A DNA stretch of 64,000 bases. It comes from Parasphingorhabdus sp. SCSIO 66989. GTDB lineage: Bacteria > Pseudomonadota > Alphaproteobacteria > Sphingomonadales > Sphingomonadaceae. The stretch lies in assembly GCF_032852305.1 (NCBI RefSeq), contig NZ_CP136594.1, forward strand, positions 591,001 through 655,000, read 5' to 3'. The translations under genes were made by a program, and so were the position numbers. The notes under the pieces were generated by a model. It did not search any database. It had not been told where the DNA came from and worked only from the letters and a program-made list of their open reading frames with translations. Below are positions 27,846 through 37,757 of the stretch, piece after piece; position 1 is the stretch's first letter; each line of letters opens with the position of its first letter.

Positions 27846-29912
27846 TTATACCGCCGCCTTAGCCTTTACCGGCTGCAATGCGTTGCCAATCGCATCCAGC
27901 AAATCCTGCGGTGAGAAAGGCTTGGTAATCAGCGCCTCATGCGGGCTGTCGCTGGGCATCTCGCCGCCGGCATAGCCGGTCATCAATATGATCGGCACAT
28001 CGCCATAATAGTCATGCACCCAGCTGGCGAGGCCATGGCCGTCGAGATTGGGCATCATGATATCGCTGAGCAGCAAGTCAGGTTTGCGGGCTTGGCTTTG
28101 CAGATGTTCCACCGCCGCCTGACCATCGACAAGGCTGATGACATCATAGCCCTCTTCCTCAAGCAGTTCAGCGACATGCGCCCGAACCGCCTCATTATCC
28201 TCAACCAGCAGGATATGGTGTGATTGCTGCTGTGAGACCGCTGGTGCATTGTCATTGGTGCTGTCACTTTGCCGCTCGACGGACTGAGCCTCACCTTCAT
28301 CCACAGGCAACCACAGGGAAATGGTGGTGCCGCTGCCTATTTCCGTTTTCAGCGTCACAAACCCACCCGATTGCGCAATAAAACCATGCACCTGACTCAA
28401 CCCCAGCCCGGTGCCTTTCCCTGAAGGCTTGGTGGTAAAAAATGGCTCGAAAATGCGTTCGGCAATATCGGGTTCTATCCCCGAGCCGTTGTCCGAAACG
28501 CACAGCCGCAGCCAATGGCCTGCGCTGGCATTGGCCGAAACCGTCTCAGCGTCTTCTTGAGAAAGATGATATTCATTGGCGTGCAGCGCAATCTCGCCAG
28601 TCTGCTGGTCATTTTCCACCATCGCATCGCGGGCATTGACGATCAGATTGAGGATCGCGTTTTCCAATTGACCAGGGTCGATACAGATAGAGGGCAGAGT
28701 TTCGGCGATTTGCAGCGTCAGCTTGATCCCGCCATGCAGTGCTTGCCGCGCCAAAGGCATTAACCCATCGAGCAACTCGCCCGCATTGATCTGCACCGGG
28801 CTTAGTGATTGTCGGCGGGCAAAGGCGAGCAAACGCTGAGTCAGATTGGCAGCGCGGTTGGCTCCACCCCGCGCATTGGTGATCGCGGCGAGAGCACGCT
28901 GGGTCTCATCCTTGCCAAGCCGCCGTTCGGCAATATCGAGATTGCCCAAGACGATAGTCAGCAAATTGTTGAAATCATGCGCGATGCCGCCGGTTAGCTG
29001 GCCGACCGACTCCATTCGCTGGACATGCACCAGCTGCGCTTCGGCCTCGCGGGCGCGGGTGATGTCGCGGGCGATGCCGAAAATCATGTCATCCTCGCGC
29101 GCCAGATTCCAGCTAGCATAGACGGTCTCGCCATTCTGGTTGACCATCTCATGCTCGACCTGGATATCCTTCTGGCCATTGACCATCGGCGGAGGGATGC
29201 GCTCTTCGCTGGGGGCGAGAAAATCGACAAAATTGGCACCGCCATTATCGCCTATTGGTCCGAACGTCGCCTCCCAAGCGGGATTGCCCGCGATGATCTG
29301 GCCATCGGGCCGCGATATCAGCATCATATCAAGCGAATTGTCCCAAAGCCGGTCGCGCTGGTCGGTCGCCATGCGCGCCGCCACCGCTTGCTGGCTGAGC
29401 GAACGACGCAGTTCCAGCAATGCCGCCGCCTGCCGCGCCAGTGCGGCCAGTTCTTCCGTGCCGCTAAAATCGGGATGCGGCTTGGTATCGGAAAGGCAGA
29501 TAGTGCCAACAGCATAGCCATCGGGTGTAATGATGGGAGCGCCGGCATAGAAGCGGATATAGGGCGGGCCAGTGACCAAAGGGCTATCGCGAAAACGCGG
29601 GTCCTGATGCGCGTCGAGCACCACCATGACATCCTTTTTGCGGATCGCATGGTCGCAAAACGCGATATCGCGCGGTGTCTCCTGCACCTCCAGTCCTTGC
29701 GCCGTCTTGAACCATTGCCGGTCGCTGTCAATCAGCGAGATATAGGCGATAGGCACATCGACTATCAGCCGGGCCAGATCAATCAGATCATCAAACATCC
29801 GTTCAGGTGGACTGCCGAGAATATTATAGCTTTGCAACGCAGCCAGCCGCTTTGGCTCATCGTCTTGCAATGCATCGGGAGTAAGAAAGCTGAGGTCCGG
29901 GGAGAGAGCCAT
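27846..29912 (-). CDS. Hybrid sensor histidine kinase (GAF-PAS-HisKA-HATPase-receiver)
   Basis: A 688-residue cytoplasmic-type kinase. Order of domains: GAF (about 25-165, [20 protein letters not shown]), PAS (about 190-300, [11 protein letters not shown]), HisKA with the phosphorylated His in [13 protein letters not shown], HATPase with N-box [11 protein letters not shown] and G boxes DNGSGI and [13 protein letters not shown], and a C-terminal receiver ([12 protein letters not shown], phospho-Asp in [10 protein letters not shown]). No transmembrane segment is seen. GAF/PAS suggests a soluble small-molecule, redox or light cue, without a visible chromophore cysteine that I can point to. No response regulator gene is adjacent. 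An in-frame start 36 bases earlier exists. Confidence 0.9.
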   Translation of the reverse strand: MALSPDLSFLTPDALQDDEPKRLAALQSYNILGSPPERMFDDLIDLARLIVDVPIAYISLIDSDRQWFKTAQGLEVQETPRDIAFCDHAIRKKDVMVVLDAHQDPRFRDSPLVTGPPYIRFYAGAPIITPDGYAVGTICLSDTKPHPDFSGTEELAALARQAAALLELRRSLSQQAVAARMATDQRDRLWDNSLDMMLISRPDGQIIAGNPAWEATFGPIGDNGGANFVDFLAPSEERIPPPMVNGQKDIQVEHEMVNQNGETVYASWNLAREDDMIFGIARDITRAREAEAQLVHVQRMESVGQLTGGIAHDFNNLLTIVLGNLDIAERRLGKDETQRALAAITNARGGANRAANLTQRLLAFARRQSLSPVQINAGELLDGLMPLARQALHGGIKLTLQIAETLPSICIDPGQLENAILNLIVNARDAMVENDQQTGEIALHANEYHLSQEDAETVSANASAGHWLRLCVSDNGSGIEPDIAERIFEPFFTTKPSGKGTGLGLSQVHGFIAQSGGFVTLKTEIGSGTTISLWLPVDEGEAQSVERQSDSTNDNAPAVSQQQSHHILLVEDNEAVRAHVAELLEEEGYDVISLVDGQAAVEHLQSQARKPDLLLSDIMMPNLDGHGLASWVHDYYGDVPIILMTGYAGGEMPSDSPHEALITKPFSPQDLLDAIGNALQPVKAKAAV

Positions 29913-29987
29913 TAAGCTACAATAGAGGATGCCAGCCATTATAGGCAAGCGGCATAGAAACAGGCTCTAAAGATGAGGTAATAGAAA

Positions 29988-30716
29988 CTAACGCCGCTGG
30001 TAACGGAAATACCACACCTCATGCCCCTTGCGCCGCGCCTTGGCTTCATAGCGGGTTTCCGGCCAGCCGCCGGGGCGCTTTATAAAGTCGCTGGGGCTGT
30101 CGCAAAGCCACTGAAAATCCCGACGCTGGCGCATCACCATCATCGCATGGCGCAGATAAACCGGATGGTCAGTGCCAAAGCGGAACTCACCGCCCGGTTG
30201 GAGCTTGGCCGCAATCAGGTCGAGCGGGCCATGGTTCATCATCCGCCTTTTGGCATGGCGCGCCTTGGGCCATGGGTCGGGATGGAGCAGATAGACAAAG
30301 CGCAAGGCTCCATCGGGTATCCGCTCAAGCGCATCAAGCGCATTGCCCATATGCAAACGCACATTGGTCAGGCGGTCATTGCGGATATGCTGTAACGCGC
30401 CCACCACGCCATTGACGAAAGGCTCGGCGCCAATAAAGCCATGATCGGGCAGCAAGTCGGCGCGATAGGCGAGATGCTCGCCTGCGCCAAAACCGATCTC
30501 GAAATGCAGAGGCCGGTCATCACCGAACAGTGCCTTGCCGCTGACCGGCCCTTCTTCGGGCAGCGACAGCACCGGCAGCAGCTCATCGACAAGCTGCTGC
30601 TGCCCCGGGCGCAGCTTATGCCCCTGGGTGCGGCCATAAAGCCGCCTTATGGTGCTGGGGTCACGGTGCGGGTCGGCGCTGAGACCATCATCTTTATTCT
30701 GGCTGTTCTCGCTCAT
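29988..30716 (-). CDS. trmB: tRNA (guanine-N7-)-methyltransferase
   Basis: A 242-residue class I methyltransferase. Motifs: FEIGFGAGEHLAYRA (SAM binding), FIGAEPFVNGV, VYLLHPDPWPKARHAKRRM, which contains the conserved DPWPK-x-R-H-x-K-R signature, and a C-terminal TRYEAKARRKG. It makes m7G46 in tRNA. It follows metK by 33 bases on the same strand, so lnt-metK-trmB look like one operon. Confidence 0.95.
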   Translation of the reverse strand: MSENSQNKDDGLSADPHRDPSTIRRLYGRTQGHKLRPGQQQLVDELLPVLSLPEEGPVSGKALFGDDRPLHFEIGFGAGEHLAYRADLLPDHGFIGAEPFVNGVVGALQHIRNDRLTNVRLHMGNALDALERIPDGALRFVYLLHPDPWPKARHAKRRMMNHGPLDLIAAKLQPGGEFRFGTDHPVYLRHAMMVMRQRRDFQWLCDSPSDFIKRPGGWPETRYEAKARRKGHEVWYFRYQRR

Positions 30717-30749
30717 ATCCGGCGCGTTAGCCGCAACCGGGGCTTTGGT

Positions 30750-31976
30750 TCAAGCCATGGCTGCTTTGAGCTGGTCCACTAGATCGGTCTTTTCCCAGGG
30801 GAAATGCTGGCCATCCGGGGTGCGGCCAAAATGGCCATAGGCGGCAGAAGGCTTGTAGATCGGCGCATTGAGGCCGAGATGCTCGCGGATGCCGCGCGGC
30901 GTCAGGCGCACCAGCTTGGGCAGCACTGCCTCCAGTTTGGCCTCATCCACGCCATTTGCGGCGGTGCCGTGAAGATCAACATAGACCGAAAGCGGCTCGG
31001 CGATGCCGATGGCATAGGAAAGCTGAATGGTGCAGCGTTTGGCGAGACCGGCAGCGACAACATTCTTCGCCAGATAGCGGGTGATATAAGCGGCTGAGCG
31101 GTCGACCTTGGTCGGGTCTTTGCCACTGAAAGCACCGCCGCCATGGGGCGAGGCGCCACCATAGGTATCGACGATAATCTTGCGCCCGGTTACACCAGCA
31201 TCCCCATCAGGGCCGCCAATCTCGAAGCGGCCGGTCGGGTTCACATGGATGGTGGTGGCATCGGTTACAAAACCATCGGGCATGACTTCACGCGCTACAG
31301 TCAGCACATGGTCCCGCAGCTCGGCATATTTTGTCTCGTCGCCTTCGCCCTTGTAGTAATAATAGTCCGGCGCGTGCTGGGTTGACACCACCAATGCGGT
31401 GCATTCGACCGGCTTGCCGTCGACATAGCGCAGCGTGACCTGGCTCTTGCTGTCGGGCTCAAGAAACGGTGCCACGCCCGATTTGCGGTCAGCAGCCAAC
31501 CGCTCGAGAATCTTGTGGCTATAGTCAAGTGTCGCCGGCATCAGGTCGGGGGTTTCATCGGTGGCATAGCCGAACATGATACCCTGATCGCCTGCACCTT
31601 CATCCTTGTCTTCGCCCGCATCAACGCCTTGGGCGATCTCGGCGGACTGGCCGTGCAAATGGTTCTCAAAGGTCAGCGTTTCCCAATGGAAACCATCCTG
31701 CTCATAGCCGATTTCCTTGACCGTCTGGCGCACCGCATCTTCAATTTCCTGCTGTACGCCATCTTCCCATTCGCCCTGGTTGTTCATAATGCCATTGCCG
31801 CGAATTTCACCTGCCAGCACCACGCGCTGGGTGGTGGTCAGCGTTTCACAGGCGACACGCGCCTCCGGGTCTTTGGAGAGAAACAGATCGACAATGGCGT
31901 CGGAAATTTGATCGGCAACCTTGTCGGGATGGCCTTCAGAGACGGATTCGGAGGTGAAGAGATAGCTGTTGCGCAT
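30750..31976 (-). CDS. metK: S-adenosylmethionine synthetase
   Basis: A 408-residue MetK. It begins with [20 protein letters not shown] and carries [16 protein letters not shown] and [19 protein letters not shown]. It makes SAM from methionine and ATP. A slight expansion relative to E. coli (384 residues) is common in alphaproteobacteria. A short leader with a possible pseudoknot over its ribosome-binding site (listed separately) suggests translational control. Confidence 0.97.
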   Translation of the reverse strand: MRNSYLFTSESVSEGHPDKVADQISDAIVDLFLSKDPEARVACETLTTTQRVVLAGEIRGNGIMNNQGEWEDGVQQEIEDAVRQTVKEIGYEQDGFHWETLTFENHLHGQSAEIAQGVDAGEDKDEGAGDQGIMFGYATDETPDLMPATLDYSHKILERLAADRKSGVAPFLEPDSKSQVTLRYVDGKPVECTALVVSTQHAPDYYYYKGEGDETKYAELRDHVLTVAREVMPDGFVTDATTIHVNPTGRFEIGGPDGDAGVTGRKIIVDTYGGASPHGGGAFSGKDPTKVDRSAAYITRYLAKNVVAAGLAKRCTIQLSYAIGIAEPLSVYVDLHGTAANGVDEAKLEAVLPKLVRLTPRGIREHLGLNAPIYKPSAAYGHFGRTPDGQHFPWEKTDLVDQLKAAMA

Positions 31977-32014
31977 GAAGTTATGTGCCTTTCAACGCCC
32001 GTAAAGTGGGCCGG
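31977..32014 (-). promoter_or_regulatory. metK leader with possible H-type pseudoknot over the RBS
   Basis: On the minus strand a GCCC (32011-32008)/GGGC (32000-31997) stem closes a 7-base loop containing CUUU (32006-32003). The loop can pair with AAAG (31992-31989), and this AAAGG is the Shine-Dalgarno sequence of metK. Small pseudoknots that hide the RBS are the mechanism of SAM-II and SAM/SAH riboswitches in alphaproteobacteria. Each stem is only four pairs, and I cannot match a known consensus, so this is a candidate only. Confidence 0.3.
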
Positions 32015-32046
32015 AAAACATATAAAGAAATTGTTATATGCGCGCT

Positions 32047-33609
32047 TTAGCGCCGGGATCGGCGCAAGGCAACAGCGATCAGCAGCAGAATGAGAGACAG
32101 GGCAATCGGTGCGATATAGCCCATGCGGCTGAACAGTGTTGGCTCTCCCGGAGGCGGCAAATCGGCATCAATCCGGCCTTCCTCATGCCAGGGGATGCTC
32201 TCCAACACTATGCCAAAGCGGTCAATCACGGTGGAGATGCCCGTGGGCGTGGCGCGGATCACCGGCAGGTTTTCCTCAATCGCGCGCAGCCGTGCCTGCT
32301 CCACCTGTTGCGGCGGACCAAGCTGGCCGAACCAGTCATCAGTGCTGGGGTTGAACATAAAGTCGGGCCGGTCATTGCGGTCTATCGTCTCGCCAGAGAA
32401 GATAATCTCATAACAGACCTGAATGCCCACTTTGCCAAGGCTGCCCAGATCAAGGCTGCGCGGTCCCGGGCCAGGGGTGAAGGGCACTTTTCCCTCGGTC
32501 AGCTTGTCGAGGCCGAGCGGCCCCAATATCTCTTCAAATGGCAGATATTCACCATAGGGGACGAGGTGGAACTTGTCATAGCGGCCGATCAACGCGCCAT
32601 CGCCGCCAATCGCGAATACGCTGTTGCGCGTCGAGACAAGCCTCGGGCGATCATCAAATTCAAATTTGGCGCCGCCGGTGATCAGCATATCGCCGGGCCG
32701 TAGCGGGCTGGTGTAGAGTTTGCGCCAAGCCCGCGCTTCATTGGGCGCTGCGAAATAGCTGGGATAGCCATCTTCCAGGGGATCGCTGTTGATCACACCC
32801 TCGCTCCAGAACAGGATACGCGGACGCAGATCATCGGGGGTCAGGTCGCGCGACAGCCGCAGCAGCGATTCGCGATTTTGCTGGATAACCACTGGATCGT
32901 ACCAATCCCGATCCTGCCCCATATTGTTCTGCACGATGGTGAGACGGGTCGCTGATCTTTCGAGGGTGAGGCCGTTTGTCGATAGCAAGACATAGGATGC
33001 GCTCCATAGCAGAATGAGCGGCAAACTGAGCAGCAGACCCGGTTTCCAATTCCGGCTTAACAGCAGCCAAAACCCACCAGCGGTCAGGATGAGCAGCGCT
33101 GATAGTCCATAGCTGCCCACCCAGCGCGCCGGATAGGCAAAGTCCACCAGTGCGATACCCAGTGGGTTCCACGCAAAACCAGTGAACAGCGTGGCGCGGA
33201 GCATCTCTGAGATGGCCCAGCATGCTGCCAAAGCGGGTATCAGAGCCAGCGGCTTCTCTCCTGCAAGCCATTTCGCGCTGTAAATGGCGAGCAAGGGATA
33301 GCAGGCCAGGAACAGGCACAGCAAAGCCAGCGCAGGCCAGCCAAACCAGACCGGCATCGCATCCTGAAAATAGAATGGCTGCGGGATCCACAGCAGCATG
33401 ATGAAGAAATGGCCAAAGCCAAAGCCAAAGCCGATGCGCAGCAGCTTTTTATGGCCTTGATGCGAGATGAGAATCTGGAACAGGCCGATCACGGCAAGCG
33501 GGGTTAATGGCCATAAAGAGAAGGGCGCAAAGCCAAGCGCGGCCAGGCCACCGAGAATAAGTGCCAGTAAAGCGGGGAAACGGTCAATCAACCGGGTCAG
33601 GAAATTCAT
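32047..33609 (-). CDS. lnt: Apolipoprotein N-acyltransferase
   Basis: A 520-residue inner membrane protein. About seven hydrophobic segments occupy the first 200 residues and the last 20. The nitrilase-like domain shows the catalytic Glu (LFWSEGV), Lys (YDKFHLVPYGEYLPFE) and Cys (IQVCYEIIF). It adds the third acyl chain to lipoproteins at the outer face of the inner membrane. The product precedes metK by 70 bases on the same strand. Confidence 0.95.
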   Translation of the reverse strand: MNFLTRLIDRFPALLALILGGLAALGFAPFSLWPLTPLAVIGLFQILISHQGHKKLLRIGFGFGFGHFFIMLLWIPQPFYFQDAMPVWFGWPALALLCLFLACYPLLAIYSAKWLAGEKPLALIPALAACWAISEMLRATLFTGFAWNPLGIALVDFAYPARWVGSYGLSALLILTAGGFWLLLSRNWKPGLLLSLPLILLWSASYVLLSTNGLTLERSATRLTIVQNNMGQDRDWYDPVVIQQNRESLLRLSRDLTPDDLRPRILFWSEGVINSDPLEDGYPSYFAAPNEARAWRKLYTSPLRPGDMLITGGAKFEFDDRPRLVSTRNSVFAIGGDGALIGRYDKFHLVPYGEYLPFEEILGPLGLDKLTEGKVPFTPGPGPRSLDLGSLGKVGIQVCYEIIFSGETIDRNDRPDFMFNPSTDDWFGQLGPPQQVEQARLRAIEENLPVIRATPTGISTVIDRFGIVLESIPWHEEGRIDADLPPPGEPTLFSRMGYIAPIALSLILLLIAVALRRSRR

Positions 33610-33722
33610 GGCCCGGATATGCCGTCAAAGTCGGGCGCTGGCAATTGCTCTGTGATGCGCCGCCTTTTCCATCCTCGTCCATTTCAGATGACATTCAGCT
33701 TTGGGGCAGATAGTGCACGCTC

Positions 33723-34424
33723 ATGTCATTATCTGCATTGTCTTCAATCATCCTGCCCATCACCATGTTGGTGCAACCTGCTGCTGCGTCAGAAGAGCCA
33801 TCTGCGACAACAGAAATCGCGCCGCTTACGCTCGAGCAGAAAACCGATGTGCGCTGCGCCGCCGCTTTTGCGACTATCGCGGTGCAACAGCAGCGCGGGG
33901 TTCCCTCATCGGCTTCCTATCCGTCAATGGAGCCGCGCGGTCGCGAATTCTTTGTCGATGTTGGCGCACGGCTGATTGAGGAAACCGGGCGCAGTCGGGA
34001 ACAGGTGCAGGCGCTGTTCACCGCTGAAGCCGAGGTGTTTCAAAAGGCAGCGCGCGACAAGGACGATCCCAATAGTGCAGTTGATGCGATAATGACGCCG
34101 TGCCTGTTCCGGCTGGATGCCGAGGTACCGCGTCCGCCACCGCCCAGCTTGCCACAATGTGCCGCGATTATGGCGCTCGCCTATGAAGAGGTTTTTGCCG
34201 AAGAAGGCCTATCGCCGCGCGCCCGGGATTTAAAAACACTGGCTACGGTGCTGGACAATCGCGCCCGGACCAAATTACGCGCTGAGGGCAATTCTGGCAC
34301 AGAGGCCGATGTGATTTTGGGAACACTCAAGGCGAAACTGGCCGAGGAGGCGTCGGCGCTCGAAGCGCAAGGCAAGAGCCCCAATTACGACTATGAAGCC
34401 TGTTATGAACTGGCCGAACCATAA
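33723..34424 (+). CDS. Predicted secreted protein with duplicated Cys motif
   Basis: A 233-residue protein of unknown family. The first 22 residues resemble a signal peptide (MLVQPAAAS cleavage region), so it is probably periplasmic. Two similar halves are suggested: RCAAAFATIAVQQQRG ... MTPCLFRLDAE, and QCAAIMALAYEEVFAEEG ... YEACYELAEP. Each half has two cysteines at comparable spacing, separated by a short proline-rich linker (PRPPPPSLPQ). It precedes the VOC gene by nine bases and may share its transcript. No function is proposed. Confidence 0.7.
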   Translation: MSLSALSSIILPITMLVQPAAASEEPSATTEIAPLTLEQKTDVRCAAAFATIAVQQQRGVPSSASYPSMEPRGREFFVDVGARLIEETGRSREQVQALFTAEAEVFQKAARDKDDPNSAVDAIMTPCLFRLDAEVPRPPPPSLPQCAAIMALAYEEVFAEEGLSPRARDLKTLATVLDNRARTKLRAEGNSGTEADVILGTLKAKLAEEASALEAQGKSPNYDYEACYELAEP

Positions 34425-34433
34425 GGCAGCGCG

Positions 34434-34859
34434 ATGAGCTTACGTCCCTTTCACCTTGCTTTTCCCGTCCATAATCTTGCTGCCGCGCGGCAATTTTATG
34501 GCGATGTGCTGGGCTGCGCCGAAGGTCGGTCATCGGACAGCTGGATTGATTTCAACCTGTTCGGCCATCAGATTGTCGCGCATCTCGATCCTGATATGCA
34601 GCCAGCCGCTGCCCCTACAAATGCCGTCGATGGCGATGCGGTGCCGATTTTCCATTTCGGTGTCATCCTGCAACGCGCCGATTGGGATGTGCTGGTGGAA
34701 CGGCTGAATGACCTGGATATTGCTTATCTGATCAAACCCAGAGTCCGTTTTGCCGGAGAGGCCGGGGAACAAGGCACATTCTTTATCACTGACCCCAGCG
34801 GTAACGGGCTGGAGTTCAAATGCTTTGCCGATGATGCGCAGATTTTTGCGACGGATTAA
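34434..34859 (+). CDS. VOC (glyoxalase/dioxygenase superfamily) protein
   Basis: A 141-residue vicinal-oxygen-chelate protein of paired beta-alpha-beta-beta-beta modules. Metal-site positions are plausible: His in FHLAFPVHN, His in IFHFGV and Glu in GLEFKCF. The DPSGNGLEFK ending is typical of the glyoxalase-like group. The substrate is unknown. It stops six bases before the end of the convergent YqaA-like gene. Confidence 0.82.
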   Translation: MSLRPFHLAFPVHNLAAARQFYGDVLGCAEGRSSDSWIDFNLFGHQIVAHLDPDMQPAAAPTNAVDGDAVPIFHFGVILQRADWDVLVERLNDLDIAYLIKPRVRFAGEAGEQGTFFITDPSGNGLEFKCFADDAQIFATD

Positions 34860-34865
34860 TGCGCG

Positions 34866-35447
34866 TCACAGAATATAACGCAAAGCCACAAAGCCGCCGA
34901 CGAACAATACTCCAACCACTGTTGTGGCGAGAGCGAAATTATTGTCGATCCACTCCTTCATCGGCGGGCCGAAGCGTTTGAGCAATATCGCGACGATAAA
35001 GAAGCGTGCCGAGCGGGCGATAATCGATGCGCCGATCAGAACGTAGAGTGGCATGGACGTCGCCCCGGCGGCGATGGTGATGACCTTGAAAGGCAGCGGC
35101 GTGAAGCCCGCCAGCAACACAATGATCCAGCCCTGCTCGTTAAAATCGGCGGAGAAATCGGCGAATTTTTCATTGAGACCATAAAAGCTGAGGATCGGCT
35201 GGCCCACCGCTTCAAACAGGAAGAAGCCAATTGCGTAGCCCAGCAGCGCGCCAATGACTGAGGCAATGGCGCAGATAAACGCATAGTACAGCGCGCGATC
35301 TGGCCTCGCGAGACACATCGGTGCGAGCATGACGTCGGGCGGAATCGGGAAGAAGCTCGATTCAACAAAGCTGACCCCGGCCAGCCAGCGCGGCGCCTGT
35401 TCATGCGCTGCCTTGTCCAGCGTCCAGTTATAGAGATTTTTGAGCAC
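34866..35447 (-). CDS. YqaA/DedA-like membrane protein
   Basis: A 193-residue SNARE-associated/VTT-domain protein. It has the hallmark ESSFFPIPPDVMLAPM loop, a GALLGYAIGFFLF segment and FTPLPFKVITIAAGA, with about four hydrophobic segments. DedA-type proteins are thought to move lipids such as undecaprenyl phosphate; YqaA members are not characterised well. The start is taken as GTG 35447 with GGAAG upstream, because the family begins with the LYNWTLDKAAH helix; the open frame continues upstream into a repeat arm. Confidence 0.82.
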   Translation of the reverse strand: MLKNLYNWTLDKAAHEQAPRWLAGVSFVESSFFPIPPDVMLAPMCLARPDRALYYAFICAIASVIGALLGYAIGFFLFEAVGQPILSFYGLNEKFADFSADFNEQGWIIVLLAGFTPLPFKVITIAAGATSMPLYVLIGASIIARSARFFIVAILLKRFGPPMKEWIDNNFALATTVVGVLFVGGFVALRYIL

Positions 35448-35509
35448 GGTGAGAGACTTCCAATTTTTCTGACACCTGATCAGATGGTTAAGGTGTGCCC
35501 AGTGTCTTT

Positions 35510-35975
35510 TAGTGCACACAAAGCCACTAAGACACAAAGCCTTGATAGTTATTTGCTACTCTTTTTATGCCTTCACGGAAGGTTGGGGCGCCAAAGTTGA
35601 TGAGTAGGCCAAGTTTCATATTAAGCAAACGAATATAGGTCAGCGTTTGCTTGGAGTGCACCGGTAGAAGCTGTTCGACCGACTTGAGTTCAATAAGCAG
35701 TAGATCGTTGATTATCAGATCAGCACGAAAGCCATTATCTGCCTCTACGCCATCAAAAATGACCTTGACCGGCTTTTGCCGGTCAATTTTATGGCCGATC
35801 CGGCTCAGCTTATCCGCCAAGATGCTTTCATATACGGATTCGAGTAGACCCGGACCCAATCTTTTGTGAATATCGAAAGCACAATCGAGAACTTGCGTGA
35901 CCAGTTCTTCAAGCTGTTCATCGCGCTGACGCATCATTTTTATCTCTTTGTGCCTTCGTGGCTTAGTGTGAACTA
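35510..35975. repeat. Inverted-repeat unit enclosing the GxxExxY gene
   Basis: The left arm 35510-35539 (TAGTGCACACAAAGCCACTA...) and the right arm 35946-35975 are inverted and match at about 26 of 30 positions. The gene between them has its TAG stop inside the left arm. The same arms, without a gene, face each other at 42024-42105, and related arms are nested in the family C repeats. This looks like a gene-carrying form of a palindromic repeat. Confidence 0.7.
35527..35937 (-). CDS. GxxExxY family protein
   Basis: A 136-residue protein of the GxxExxY family, a small PD-(D/E)XK nuclease-like fold. The name-giving motif is LGPGLLESVYE at about residues 26-36; FRADLIINDLLLIELKS contains the D...ExK-type core, and the C-terminus is LGLLINFGAPTFREGIKRV. 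These genes turn up in odd places, including intervening sequences of rRNA and other repeat insertions, and have no established function. The ATG at 35937 follows AGAG; the much longer upstream reading frame runs antisense-like through the symporter 3' end and is not used here. It lies inside an inverted-repeat pair. Confidence 0.88.
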   Translation of the reverse strand: MMRQRDEQLEELVTQVLDCAFDIHKRLGPGLLESVYESILADKLSRIGHKIDRQKPVKVIFDGVEADNGFRADLIINDLLLIELKSVEQLLPVHSKQTLTYIRLLNMKLGLLINFGAPTFREGIKRVANNYQGFVS

Positions 35976-36002
35976 ATCTGTTCTGCGCAAAGCTCCCCGA
36001 CA

Positions 36003-37568
36003 TCAATGCCCACCCGGTGCACCGCTGATTTCTTCTGAGAGTTCCGCTGGTGTTTCCCGGCCATGATCGGTCCCTGCGGTGCGGTTGCCCTTGGCCAAGG
36101 CAAAGACAACACCGGAAAGCGCCAACAAGCCGATCAGGTTCGGGAAGGTCATCGCCGCATTGGAGATATCGCCGAGACGCCAGACCAGATCGAGGTCCTG
36201 ATAAGAGGCGATATAGATCACCAGACACCAGAGCACGCGCCAGATCATATGCAGTATCTTCTCACCCGCGGCACTAGACCCGGGGATCAGATCGTAAATA
36301 TAGGTGATCGCCCGCTCGCCATAATAGCTCCAGGTGAGCAAAGTGGTGAACACAAACAGGATCAGCGCCAGCGAGGCAATGAAGGTACCGATCGGGATAC
36401 TTCCAACAGTGAAGGGAAAGGCTTGGGCAAAGGCGCCCGAGGTCATCAGAAAGCCCTCCAGATCGGATTGCCAGGCATGATCGACAGCAATGGTTGCACC
36501 GCTGGCGTCGATATGGGTGAAATCGCCCTTGACGGTCAGGATCACCAAAGCGGTCATGGTGCAGATGATGATGGTGTCGATAAAGGTGCCCATCATCGCA
36601 AAGCGGCCTTGCATTGCCGGGTCATTGGTCTGTGCCACAGCATGGGCAATCGGGGTGGAACCTTGCCCTGCCTCGTTGGAGAACAGGCCGCGTGCAACAC
36701 CCCAGCGGATTGCCATAATCATTGCCGCTCCAGCAAAACCGCCGGTTGCGGCCTGAGGGTTGAAAGCGCCATCAATGATCCAGCCAAAGGCTTGCGGGAT
36801 GCTGCCGATATTGAGGACCAATGCTGTCAGCGCCATCACGATATACAACACGGCCATGCTGGGGATGATCTTTTCCGCAACCGAGCCAATCGACTTGATG
36901 CCCCCAATAATGACAATGAAAACCGCCACTGCGACAATCAGGCCGCCTATCCATTCTTCGAGGCCGGTCAGCTCCTTGATCGAGTCCGCCACTGAGTTGG
37001 CTTGAATGCCATTGCCGGTCACCAGCGCAGAAAACAAAGTGCCGAGACAGAAGAAAACGGCCAGCCAGGTCCATTTGGGGCCGAGACCTATGGTGATGTA
37101 ACTCATCGGCCCGCCGCGATAGACGCCTTCCTCGGTTTTTTGACGGAAACGGATGGAAAGCGAGCCCTCGGCAAAGGCCAGTGCCATTCCCACAAAGGCG
37201 GTCACCCACATCCAGAAAATCGCACCCGGACCGCCCAGGGCAATGGCAGTGGCGACGCCAGCGAGGTTGCCGGTACCGACTTGCCCGGAAAGTGCGGTAG
37301 ACAGCGCGGCGAAAGGTGAGATTTCCCCCGCTCCACCAGAGCTTTTGCGAAAGAGGCCGGCAAAGGAGGAAACCAATCCCCGGATCGGGAAGAATTTCAA
37401 CCCGATCATAAAGTAGAGGCCGCCGCCCAACAGCATCAATGCCATGGGAGGGAAGGGGATGACTTCAGCGCCGTTCCAAGTGCCGACCCAGATGAAATCC
37501 GATATATTGGTGACTGGCTCAATCAGTCGTTCGGCAAAACTCAATTCCACATTGTTACTGGCACTCAC
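36003..37568 (-). CDS. Sodium:alanine symporter (AGCS family)
   Basis: A 521-residue transporter with about ten to eleven hydrophobic segments. AGCS signatures: LSTALSGQVGTGNLAGVATAI (split near residue 95), GAIFWMWVTAFVGMALAFAE, VYRGGPMSYI, and RGLFSNEAGQGSTPIAHA. It imports alanine or glycine with Na+. The GTG at 37568 is chosen because GGGGGAG lies eight bases upstream; an ATG at 37610 would add 14 residues. The conserved GTGN motif is intact. Confidence 0.9.
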   Translation of the reverse strand: MSASNNVELSFAERLIEPVTNISDFIWVGTWNGAEVIPFPPMALMLLGGGLYFMIGLKFFPIRGLVSSFAGLFRKSSGGAGEISPFAALSTALSGQVGTGNLAGVATAIALGGPGAIFWMWVTAFVGMALAFAEGSLSIRFRQKTEEGVYRGGPMSYITIGLGPKWTWLAVFFCLGTLFSALVTGNGIQANSVADSIKELTGLEEWIGGLIVAVAVFIVIIGGIKSIGSVAEKIIPSMAVLYIVMALTALVLNIGSIPQAFGWIIDGAFNPQAATGGFAGAAMIMAIRWGVARGLFSNEAGQGSTPIAHAVAQTNDPAMQGRFAMMGTFIDTIIICTMTALVILTVKGDFTHIDASGATIAVDHAWQSDLEGFLMTSGAFAQAFPFTVGSIPIGTFIASLALILFVFTTLLTWSYYGERAITYIYDLIPGSSAAGEKILHMIWRVLWCLVIYIASYQDLDLVWRLGDISNAAMTFPNLIGLLALSGVVFALAKGNRTAGTDHGRETPAELSEEISGAPGGH

Positions 37569-37757
37569 CGTGAAGCTCTCCCCCTTGAAGCTTTTCCAAC
37601 GCGATGACACTCCCCGTCACCGGCGCAAAATTTGCGAAAGGCCTAACAGCACCTGCGCGATTGGCAAGTCATTTGCCGTTTCGTGCGACATCCCGGCTTG
37701 TGTCATGCGCTGCTTCATGACAGGTAATCGAAGAAACAAAAGGATGAGGATAATACC

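Noticed and set aside
36003..36228. Upstream extension of the GxxExxY reading frame to 36228
   Set aside because: It would overlap the symporter 3' end and add about 96 residues of unrelated composition; the family starts at the MMRQRDEQ region.
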